Shown here piece after piece: positions 32,719 through 43,700 of a stretch of 64,000 bases of DNA. The notes under the pieces are model-generated. The model searched no databases. It was not told the origin of the DNA and worked only from the letters and a program-made list of their open reading frames with translations. Position 1 is the first letter of the stretch. Every line of letters starts with the position of its first letter. Made by a program: the position numbers and the translations under genes. Source of the DNA: Membranipora membranacea (Eukaryota > Bryozoa > Gymnolaemata > Cheilostomatida > Membraniporidae); NCBI GenBank assembly GCA_914767715.1, contig OU612067.1:11968001-12032000 (forward strand), in the 5' to 3' direction.

Positions 32719-33905
32719 ACCAGCTAGGTGATAGCAGTAAGGACTTTGTTGAGGGAATTAACATCAGATATGATGGTGGGTTACCTCATGTTTCATCATC
32801 CTCAGACTCCCATGCCTTCACCATACACACAGTCAGCAAATTAGATAATCTAGATCGAGTTGATGTGTGTACATCATCTCAAGTGTTTTCTTATGCATCT
32901 CAGAGGCCTTTAACAGTAGTTGGAGAGTTTTGGACAGAAATCACTTTCCAGGATCATGAGACTGTGAGTAGTATAAAGTTTATTGTAGTTGAAGGTAATG
33001 CAGAGGCTCTTTTGGGTAATGTCGTGTGTAAAATGCTAGGAATAGTGAAGATCTGCGTCAATCAGGTTGGACCAAGTTCCATGGATGCTTTGAAGCGGAA
33101 ATATCATGGTCTGTTTTTGGATAAGTTGGGCAAGGTTGAACAAGGAATACAGTTGAGTATTGATGGATCAGTCAAGCCAGTTGCTCAACATTATCGACGA
33201 GTGCCATTTGCTATGAGAGAAAAGCTGGAAAAGCATTTAGATGAGCTAGTTTCCATGGATATCATAGAAAAGGTTGAAGGTCAAACTACGTGGTGTAGTG
33301 GGGTTGTGATAGTGCCCAAGCCTGATGGTAGTATTCGATTATGTGTGGGCATTCGACAGGCTAACAAAGCCATCATAAGACCTCATTTTTCAGTGCCTAC
33401 TATTGATGAGTTGATGTTAGATATGAATGGTTCTACAGTGTTCTCCAAGATTGATATGCGGATGGGTTTCCATCAATTTGTTCTGAGTGAAGGTTCGAGG
33501 GATAATACAACCTTTACAACTCACGCAGGTTTGTATCGGTATAAGCGTCTTAGCTTTGGTATATGTAGTGCTCCTGAAATATATCAGCGCAAGATCTCAG
33601 ACATGATCGGTGGTATTCCGGGTGTTGTTAACTTAGCCGATGATATTGTTGTCCATGGTAGAACTCAGGTTGAGCATGATAGTAGCCTTGAGGAGACCCT
33701 GGCAAGGCTTGATAGATTGTACATGACATTGAATTCCAAAAAGTGTCAATTCTCAGTAGAAAATGTTGATTTTCTAGGTCATCGTATATCTAGTAGTGGT
33801 GTAGACCCAGGTGCCGACAAAGTGCAAGCCATGCAAGACGCCACAGTACCAAAGACTGTAGGGGAAATGAAAAGTTTTCTGGGCTTGGCTAGTTATTGCT
33901 CTTAG
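32697..33905 (+). pseudogene. Gypsy protease-like region and reverse transcriptase
   Basis: About 400 open codons, ending at TAG 33903-33905. The N-terminal part may derive from the protease. RT motifs in order: HYRRVPFAMREKLEKHLDEL, IIEKVEGQTTWCSGVVIVPKPDG, RLCVGIRQANKAI, FSKIDMRMGFHQ (palm A), YKRLSFGICSAPEIYQ (palm B), LADDIVVHG (palm C, the A-D-D form common in gypsy elements), FLGHRIS. Substitutions at usually fixed sites (CVGIRQ for C-x-D-x-R) suggest decay. Confidence 0.85.
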
Positions 33906-34652
33906 TTTATTCCTGATTTCTCATCAAAAACTGACAGGCTCCGTAGAATAACAATAGGCGAGGATTCTAATTCTAATTGTGCTTGAGAGTAAGGAGTTGG
34001 CCGCATTCAAGGATTTGAACGATGCTCTGTCTGATAAATCGGCACTCGGGTTCTTTAAGTTGGATGCTAAAACTATATTATACACTGATGCAAGTCCGGT
34101 TGGACTAGGAGCCAAGATGATGGGTCAGCATAGGAAGTCATATCATATGCCTCTAGAGCATTGTCTCCTGTGGAGCAGCGCTACTGCCAAACTGAAAAAG
34201 AGGCACTAGCAATAGTATGGGGAAGCGAAAGGTTTCATCACTATTTGTTTGGTGTGAGATATACCCTATTGACTAATCATGAGCCGCTAGAGGTGATTTA
34301 TGGTAATAACCAGAAGAAAACTCCGGCTAGAATAGAGAGATGGGTCCTTCGTTTACAGAGTTATGACTTCGATGTGAAGTACATCAAGGGCAAGTTTAAT
34401 ATTGCTGATTGTCTGTCTAGGTTAGTCAGTGCAGCCAAATCAAGGTGTGTTTCTAGTTTGGACGCAGAGCTATATGTACGCTCTATTGTCATAAATGGAG
34501 TCCTTGGCTTGAAAGCTGTAACTCCAAAGGAGGTCGAAGTGGCTTCTGATAATGATAGTGAGCTGTGTTATATAAGGAGAGCGACAGCTTCTGGATCTTT
34601 TGAACATGTACCAGTCGATATCTCTAAACAATACAAAACCGATATTCGGTGA
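33906..34652 (+). pseudogene. Gypsy RNase H region
   Basis: Two frames: TILYTDASPVGLGA (first catalytic Asp) at 34078-34110, then after a frameshift SPVEQRYCQTEKEALAIVWG, FHHYLFG, TNHEPL and KGKFNIADCLSRL. Typical gypsy RT-RNase H C-terminus. Confidence 0.8.
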
Positions 34653-35499
34653 ACTTTGTGTCCTGTGTAGACTGGTTCTGAGAGGAGACAGGATTGTTAT
34701 TCCGAGAGATCTTATTCAGAGGATTATTTGGCTTAGTCAAGAGGAGCATCTGGGAATCGTTAGCACTAAGAAAAACTTGCATGCTCGTGTATGGTGGCCT
34801 GGCCTGGATGGTCAAGTTGAAAAGTATGTGAAATCCTGCCAGGGTTGTCAGCTTGTTGGTCAGTCACACAGTCGTGAACCTATAAGAGTTACTGAGTTGC
34901 CTAATTGGCCATGGGAAGATCTAGCATGTGATCTGTTGGGATCATTAGAGAATGGAGATCATGTATTGGTACTTGTTGATTATTATAGCCGTTACTAGGA
35001 GGTGAGCTACATGAGGTCTATTGTTGCTAGTAAAGTTGAAGTGCTCATGAAAATGTTTGAGATGCATGGATTGCCTCTGTCATTAAAGACCGACAATGCT
35101 CCGCAGTTTATATCATCTGATTTTCGGGAGTTCTCCGAGTGTATGGGGTTTAAGCATTATTTGGTTACACCTCGTTGGGCTCAGGCTAATGGGGAGGTTG
35201 AACGTCAGATGCGGTCATTGATGAAGAGAATCCAGATCGCAATAGCTGAGAGAAAATGCTATAAAACAGTACAGAGGTACTTGAACGCATACCGGAATAC
35301 ACCACACTCGATTACAGGAAAGGCTCCGTCTGAAATGGTGTTTGGTAGAAAACTGCGGGTTAAGATACCCAGTCTCGGACAAGTTTATGATGATATAGAG
35401 ACTCGAGACAAGGAGTCGGAGCTAAAACATCAAATGGTTGAAGCTAAAAATTGTAGAAATAGTTGTTGTCGATTTCGTTCTTGTGTTGAGAGATACTAA
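34600..35499 (+). pseudogene. Gypsy integrase, with in-frame stop
   Basis: H-H-C-C zinc region (EEHLGIVSTKKNLHARVWWPG, CQGCQ), then the DDE core: ACDLLG (D), LKTDNAPQF (D), ANGEVERQMR (E), and AYRNTPHSITGKAPSEMVFG. A TAG at 34996-34998 interrupts the core between the zinc region and the second Asp. The last part (35506-35650) has VRRYLLPSS-type sequence from the C-terminal tail. Confidence 0.85.
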
Positions 35500-36056
35500 G
35501 TCGAAGTGACAAACCCCATTCCACCATGAGCCTCATAAGGTAAGGGAGGTCAGTGGCCCACAGCTGGTTTTGGAGTCTGGGGATGGGAGAATATTTAAAC
35601 GTAATATTTCACGTGTAAGACGATATTTGCTGCCCAGTTCTCTTGATGTTACAGGTGGTGCAGGCAGTGACGACTTCAGGGCACCAAACACACCGAGCTA
35701 TAGTGATGATATTGACCAACCGACGTACCATTCACTGGACCGCCCGGAGAGTATAACCAATCGCCTGAAGGTATATCGAGTTATGATGAGACAAGGCTTC
35801 CATCTGCGGATATGCCCTCCAGAACTATGCTTCCTTCACCAACTACCCAAACCAACTCACAGCAGCGAAATGTTGACAGTTCTAACAGTAGCCAAGCTGA
35901 GCAAGCTACTCCAACAGCACCTAATACACAACCTGTCAGGAAGTTATTCCAACCAAAGCGGCTTGGTGATTATCACCTCTACTAACAATATGGATGTTGA
36001 GGATAGAGACTGGCACGGACAATGGATTTTGATTATGAAATAAACAGGAGGAGTAG

Positions 36057-36279
36057 TGTACAGGAGTTATCTTTCACTATACCACAGAGTTGTCTGCAGC
36101 TGCTAACACTCTAACAGCCAATCAGGTTGTTTCTTACAACAACTTTGTATTGTTTACAATTATATCCTTTCTTTTATGTTCATGCTTTGAACGAACAAGT
36201 TGTGGTTTTGTGGCTAATCAGTTGAATCGATAAAATAAACATAATTTATTATTAACCATCGCAAACAGACAACTATACA
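36057..36279 (+). repeat. 3' LTR
   Basis: Begins TGTACAGGAG and ends ACTATACA; contains AATAAA near 36232. Followed by the target duplication ATAGT. Confidence 0.75.
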
Positions 36280-36284
36280 ATAGT

Positions 36285-39200
36285 CATAGTTTAAAGCCTT
36301 GCAGTCTTGCCTCAAAGTTTGACACAGTTTCAAAACCTGTCTTTAACTGTGTATGTGCAGCACTCAACACAATGCATGCAATAACGAAAATTGGAAATAA
36401 AGTTATCAACTGCTAATGAGGCATAACCGTACTCTCATTTTCTCTTATGTATAGAATGTGGTCTCTGAATGAGAAGTAACTATTTTCTGCACAATTCCAT
36501 GTTTAGCTGACTGATCATCAAAATGATATTGATTCCCTTTTGCAGCAATGAATATATTTCATATTAGAGCAAGCAGGGTGGAGGCTGTAGATATGGTAAC
36601 AGATCTAGTAGAAAACGGATATGTTAGTTATTTCCGACTTGGACCACCGAACAGAACACTCAATATTCTGCAATCAATATCAGTTTTGACCTACATCAAA
36701 CATCTCTGACAGTAGATCCAACTAGGTAGGTTAAACTAAGGGAGGGGTGGCACAACAAATTTCATACAAGTAATTTTCAGTGTTTTACATGCGTTTACCA
36801 TTCAAATGGTTCATTATAGTGCTACACAGATGGATGTTGTGCATGGAAATACATGAAATTTTTGGAATAGCGCATGATTGATTTCCTAAGCTATCTTTCT
36901 CGCTACGATGACAGCTATTATCACAACAGCCGATACTTTCATAAGACTGAAATAACTTACGTCGTGACAAGTCATGGGACCCGCAGGGAGCCATCAAAAC
37001 AAGTAGATAAACAAAATCAAGAGGAGCATTTTTTATCTGGCTATGTCTCAGGAAGTAATGTGCATCCATCCTCAAAACCAGTTAGCTCGGAAGTTTTGAG
37101 TGAAAAACCATGCAGAGAAGCATAGTGGTTCTACGGAAATGTTTATATCATTGCATTACTTCAGCAGCATCCTGAAATCATGTATAGCAGTTTGTTTAAG
37201 GCTAATCAGATGTAAGGTTTCCATTATGGCCATTGTCCTTCATTGCAAATGATACATGAGAAGTACTGGCCCACTGGCTGCCAGACGTCCACTATCTTTC
37301 TGTAATATCACCGCCAGAATGTCATCTTACGTTGTGTGGGCTGACATTGTCATCGGAGAACCTGAGGTTTCCAAAATATGTACACCAATCACCAATTATC
37401 TGACAAATTGTTATACTGACTTGGTCATTAGTTTTCTCATGCCAATGAATGGTGAGATATGCATTGAAATAATTGTTCTTTCCACATAAGAGTGATGTAA
37501 TATTTCATTTTGCAAATTAATCAGTTGCACTCCAATTACTAAGTGACACCTGCAGTGAAAAGATTAGATTTTTCAAAATTCCCCTCCCAACACCCTAACA
37601 CTATCTTACATTGTCGATTGTTAAGATACTAACAACTTCGTGATGACGGTGTTCATTTGTCTGTCAATTCTGCACCAGATTACCAATATCTAATACATGG
37701 CTAGTACCATGTCTGCCAAACATAGGCATTGACCATCAATTTCAGTTACCAACGCCTCTTCTCGAATTATAAGAGAGAAAAACTGTTGGTTTTACAGGTT
37801 GATGATGGGATCAAAAATTGGTTTGAATCTATTCATTTACATTTAGAATTAAGATCAACATCTTGGTAATCTGTATTAAATAAGCAGAGCTAAAAAGTTT
37901 GATTTGCTGACTGCTGCTGAATATAGAATGGATGTATATTTTATTAGACAACTTGAAGTTATTTCCCCTTGTAAAGAGGTGGGAGAACTAAAGTTAATAA
38001 AAAATTTGTTAAAAAGAAAAGTCCCCTTCATGTTTAGCGCTTGACATTGTAGGGCAAATATAAGCCAATATTATGCTTTACTTCAGTTCAGACAGTTCAT
38101 TATTAGCACTGTTTTTGTGTGAGTACTAAAATCAAGGTCCAATAAGATTTGAATGGAAAAGATATCAAGTGAGCATTCGAAACCAAAGTCATCTCATTGG
38201 AAATTTTAATGTTAATGTGTGACCCTAGTCACTAAATCAAATGTATCTGCAAAATCCATTGATTCATAATATAGATTAACTATGTTTTTGTAACACACAC
38301 CATAAAATCAAACGTTTGCAAGAACTGTTCTTGGGTAAATTTTTAAAAACAAGGCTATGTCTGCAGAAGGAAACCATTGTGTCATTGCAATCTTAAATAA
38401 ACAGATTGAAAGAGCCAAGCGACCTAAATGAAGATCAATCAATTTGTTGCAGCGCACAGGGAATGTAGGAGTGTCATATCATAGTCATTGATAAGATTGC
38501 TATTTTGCTACCAATAATTTCCTTTACAGCGGAATTTGTTATTCTGGTTTTAATATTTCCTTGATTGTTTCCAGATCATACTTGGTTATTGTGCTTTTGA
38601 TCCCCTTTTATTGTGTTTGCGTTCAACTGTTGAAACCTGTCACAGCCACAATTTGGGTTTGGAATTATGCATGGAGATCTTTGATTGGATGGTGATTATG
38701 AGATGGACTAATCAATTAGGGCGGTTTTGAACTATGAACCCGATAATAAACCTCACAGGATCACCTGGTACAGGCTATTACGACTCATCCTCAAATACCG
38801 TCAGGGGTTTCAAATAACTATACTAGTGGCAGGTTAACACAAGAACTATCACTAAAACAAAATTTAATTACTGACTCTGCATCGAATAGTTTGAGCAAAG
38901 TGTTGAAACTTTCACTCTTGGCATCCTTAGATTATCTCAAATATCTATCATAAATTGTGTGATCTTATATGAGACCACATTTATCAAAGATTCTTACTCT
39001 CACATCAACGACTCACCAATATCTTACCATTTTCTGTGTGAATGATGTTACACATTGAAATTGTATTCCCTTGGCAAGCGGTCGGACATCTCCAATATTA
39101 TAATATTTTTGTGAAATTAATCGGGGAGTTTGGGACTTAATCAAGTCAAATATCAGGACATTTAGACGCTGATACTACACAAGGTTGAACCTCAGATTAC

Positions 39201-40289
39201 AGAGGAATATAATAAGTATGAGAATCATGTCAGATCATTTAAAGGAGGCCCCGGGATATCTGACGTCTGTAGCAAACTAGCGCAGGGAAACATGATACTC
39301 ATGACACGCCCTATACCCACCCGAAATCTCGCAGATTTCATAAAATACAGACAGAGGTTATCTTTTGACTGCCTATGGGATGTGCAACACAGTGTTCCTG
39401 CAGTATACTGGGCTGGTTCCTATGGTTGATTCCATTTCAAATGATTTTGGTTGTTGGTGTCTGAAAGTTGTTGAGTCACACTAGCTGACCCAAGAAGAGA
39501 TAGTCAGAAACATCATTTCCGTTTCCAAAGATATTAATTTCTATTTCAATTTGCAAAAATGTATTATTAGTCAGGACGACATTGAAAATTTAACAGGCAG
39601 TGTTTTTTAGAGACTTGAGCCAACACTTTTGCCTGCTCATTGTATAAGAAGGTTCAATTTGATTTCGTTCATCATCATCTAACATGATTTTTAAATGATT
39701 GAATTCAAGAAATGTGTAGCACATATCTGGTAGGCAGATTTCAGGTTTCCAACATAAGATTCAGCTAATTTCAGCTCCAGTGTGACAAGTCAAGTGGAAC
39801 AAACGCTGATACCCTTCTCCCTGAACCGTGGCGGCAGGGAGGGGGGGCTTTTAATTAGGCAAGGACATGATTGAGATGATTGGCATGCCAGTTCCAAATC
39901 ATGATTGACTGCCAGCGCTGAGAATTGAACTTGGGCCTTGCAGATCACACATCGGCACCCTTTACTTTTAAACCATTTCAGAGTCACTTTATCGATTTTC
40001 TCCAATATAAGAATGCCAAAGGGGAAGCCTACATCCAGAATCAATTTCCCTGATCAATTTAAACTGGGAAGAAAACAGGTGTTTTATGTTGTAACTAAAT
40101 AATAAAGTACTAAATCACAACACATGTGTAACAATGTATTCACTGTTACATTGAGCGAGATGACAAAATCACTGTGAAAAGCTGTGACAACAGATTAAAT
40201 ATTGCAGTCAAAATTATAAAAATTATGAAATTCTCAAATCTCAAAGACTTATATTGATACCTTCCCATTACGTGAAGGGATACTTATTA
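36285..40289. other. Intergenic, no gene recognised
   Basis: Long AT-rich interval without convincing exons. A 52-codon open stretch after a TTTTGCAG (36546-36706) and open frames at 36874-37125 and 37256-37489 have no recognised family and no consistent splice partners. A SINE-like stretch is listed separately. Confidence 0.4.
39895..39990 (-). repeat. tRNA-like SINE relic
   Basis: Minus strand: A-box-like TCTGAAATGGTTTAAAAGTA (39963-39982) and B-box-like AAGTTCAATTCTCA (39919-39932) at the spacing of tRNA promoters. Confidence 0.4.
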
Positions 40290-40713
40290 TCATCAAAACT
40301 TCCTTGTACAGGTCTATAGTTTATCTCAATAAGGGAAAGTCCCTGACATGATTGCCACTGTCTTAGCATCCTTAGTATCAACACTCTACATTTTAGACAA
40401 TGACTCAACACCCCTCCCCCCCCTCCTTTATTATGCCTACTTGAGACCTACTGTTTGCGGTGCTCTCGCTTAACTACAAACTATAAGGTTCAATAGCACA
40501 TGAATAGAAATGAGATCAAATGAACAATATCACACAATAGAGTGGAATATTTGCCTCTATGAGTGTTTGCAGTACATCTAACCTCATGTGTGTGTATACC
40601 CTATTAACAAGGAAGTTCGCCATAAAATGCTGCGCACTGCTATCAGAAAACAGCTGCATTTGGCTGCTTGTTTTCCAGGTGATAACATTGTTTGTAGCAG
40701 CTGAAGCCTTATA
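40290..40713 (+). promoter_or_regulatory. Gene 2 upstream/5'UTR region, conserved with gene 1
   Basis: Contains the two blocks shared with gene 1: 40292-40362 and 40530-40697. The second block is followed almost at once by the start codon, so here it is probably 5'UTR or overlaps the transcription start. Confidence 0.55.
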
Positions 40714-40771
40714 ATGGACATCACTACACAATCTTGGATAATCAAGCTATTGCTGCTCTCCCTAATAAAAG
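40714..40771 (+). CDS. Gene 2 exon 1: signal peptide
   Basis: MDITTQSWIIKLLLLSLIK plus split Gly; hydrophobic core; donor GTGATT in phase 1. Same length as gene 1 exon 1. Confidence 0.75.
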
Positions 40772-43700
40772 GTGATTATACTATTATTGATGCCATGTTA
40801 TCACAAAATTGTTTATGGCCTTTAAATACCTTTCTTTTAAAAGTAGAGCTCAGTGGCAAGTGGTAACTTAATATGCAGCCAATCTGATGTCCTAATATTG
40901 CACATGATTGATAGGAGCCAACGATTCAGTGCAAGCACCATTACTCGCCTATTGAAATCTTCCTAGTGACTATTTCACAATACAAGTCAGATCATTGACA
41001 ACAAACTAAGCATGCGTAGGATGCCTGACAAGTTAAATGCATTCTTATTGAGGCCAAGTTGCTGCCAATTGCTTTGTCCTTGCACGACAAGATGCAAGAA
41101 TTTACTGGCTGTTTGTATCTTTAGTATATGGGTGGCTTGGCAGGGTGGTGTAGTGATTAAAATGCAAGCTTCACAATATAAGTGTAGCAGTTTTGAATCC
41201 TGGTCCGCTACCCTTGCTGATAACTTGGGTGCGCCTTTCCTGGGATGTGCAGTTAAAGTTTAATGATTATTTACGGATTTTATGGTGACCCAAGCATGCA
41301 CTGATCTGCCTTCAACAGACCTTGGGCAGTTGTCAAGGCTTTGTGCCTTAGGTGTGCTGTGCAGTTCTCTGAATGGGGCAAGTAATTAGAATGTCTGATT
41401 ATAACTGAAATTTCAAAACAAATCTGAATCTTAGAAAGCGATGGAACTAATCTACTGTAGTTAATATACTTCGGTTAGATGATATTATGCAGATACATGA
41501 AATTATCTTCTTGATTCACTCTATCTTAACCTCATCTGAAAGGCCTATGATACATATTTGTGCAGTCTCTTTGGTTCAAAAGCATAGTTGCTTAGAATAA
41601 CTAAACTACCAAGAAATGAAATAAATTTTTGTTCCTTAATAGTTTTCACTGGAAATTGTAAAGATTTAATACTACTTGATGGCAATGCGGCAGCTACAAA
41701 TATTAATTATGTCAAAATAATGTGGAACAGCAATAATGTTGAAGGCAATGAGGAGTATGGTGAACTCTATTCTTTCTCACTGAGATAAGTGTGTTGCTAT
41801 GGGTGACATAGGGGGTACAAAGCATATTTTCTCATGGATTTACACTTTTGAGGAAGATAAAAAAGTTTCTGCCTTTTGAAGCAATATTTTTCTCAGGGCT
41901 GCTATGTTTGTGTTTAATTTCTTTGTTAATGGGTTTGAAAAGGTTTCTTCCTTGACCCAATAGCGACTGCATGCATTTGCACAGACGACTGTCTTGTGTC
42001 ATATACATTAAAATTAATACCATATTGTTTGAAAGTAGTACATTATGAATCAGTAATATATCGTGGCACAGCGGATGTATATCTGTTAATGGATCTGAAG
42101 ATGTAGAATTCAAGCCATGTTAGCCCTCCCTAAGTTTCTCAATGGATTAGCATAAATGACCATTGTTTAGGCCTTGCTGATTTTCTTATGTATTTATTCT
42201 ATCGATAAATCATAGTCATTTTGCGCTTAAGCCCAGATCCTTTCTTAAATTCCAGGTTCTTCACAACAAGCAGTACCACAAAATGTTGCAGTTGGTCAAT
42301 CAACAATGAATAGGACGACAGGTGCCTCAGCAGGCGACTATTGGAAATGGGGAGACAAAGATAACCTTGTGGATGGATCACTTACGGCATCACTGACACG
42401 CAGTAGAGGTCAAATTACTATATGCTTGGGGTGTTTTGCTAGTCAGCCAAGTGAGGGTTACTGGCAGGTTGACCTTGGAGAAAAATACTTCGTTCCATAT
42501 ATCAGGATAATGAGAGTCACAGGTGAGAAAGGGAAACCTCATCATTACCGAAGCAATAGGACTAAGTGTGATCAAAGACAATATGATAATGTGCAAAAAA
42601 CTGTCTACATTGAGACAACACATGTTCAATATTAAGGGACACATAATTTTATCTCAGAATTCTATTCCTGCCTAGAAATAACTTGAAAGTCAAAGAAGGC
42701 TAAGTTAATTTTACAACAGGTTGCATCAAACCTGGTCTTCCCTGATTGGCATGAAAGCAGATGATAAACACTGCACGCCCTGTCTCCTATGTTAACATAT
42801 CATATAGTTGTTGCTAAAGTGCTATTGATAGTATTCTGTGAAGGAAAATGTGAGCCAAGCCAAGTGGGACATATTTAAGAGTCACCTATGTGATCGACTG
42901 ATCTTATTTTTTTTAGTCCTAGACAATCCACAGTCTATTACTGTTACCAGCATAATATTCCAAAGCTAATTGCTAGATCTCCGGCCCTCCCTAAATCAAA
43001 TATGAGCCACTTTGCCTGCGTTTGGAGTTGTCCCAGAGTGCAAGCAAATTGCATCAAACATGATCTAGATAGTGGCAATGAAAGTTTTTTGGAGATCCAG
43101 GGTGACTAATTTTTCAAATATTACCTAAGGTGTTATGGCAAAATAACAAGTCTTTTGTTTTCTTTCAACAGAACTGTATAACACGACTTCATTCTTCAGG
43201 TTTAAACTATAATATAGGTGGGGTTAGTGCAGTAGCGTCTAGTAAAAGTATTGATTATCATCACAGATTTCTCTAGTGATATAACTGGAGTGAATATTGC
43301 TGTCTCTGAGAATGATGGAAGTAATGATGAGGTAATACAGTACACAAAAGATTCGAACAACCTCTTCACACGACATGACCTTGTATATGTGAGATATGTT
43401 AGGTATGTGAGACTGAAGACGACCCTGCCAACGCACGGATTGATCTTTGATGAGGTGGAAGTGTATGCTTTCAGTAAGTTGGTTCTAGACGCAGTATTAT
43501 GGTCTAAACACACTTGAGAGGTTGCAACCTCAGCAGATCCTCAATGAGCTTTTATATATACATCAATCCTCTGAGGATCAGCTGAGGCTTATATATTAGT
43601 AATGTGACGTCATGCAAACCGCTCTGCAGTCTGAGGTTGCAACCGCTGATCAAACCTCTGAGGATCAGCTGAGGCTACTGTCAGCATATATGTTAATAAT

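Larger units (their letters stand above)
31776..36279 (+). mobile_element. Degenerate Ty3/gypsy LTR retrotransposon
   Basis: Bounded by the 5-bp target duplication ATAGT (31771-31775 and 36280-36284). The 3' LTR is 36057-36279 (223 bp, TG...CA), preceded by a purine-rich tract AGGAGGAGTAG. The 5' LTR survives only as its first 70 bases (31776-31845), matching 36057-36120 with small indels; the rest of it and the primer-binding site are deleted. Inside are gag, RT, RNase H and integrase in the gypsy order, broken by frameshifts and stops. It lies between the two receptor genes in the same orientation. It is an old, non-functional copy. Confidence 0.85.

Noticed and set aside
41588-41788. 66-codon open frame in gene 2 intron 1
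   Set aside because: No counterpart in gene 1 and no donor joining it in phase to exon 2.
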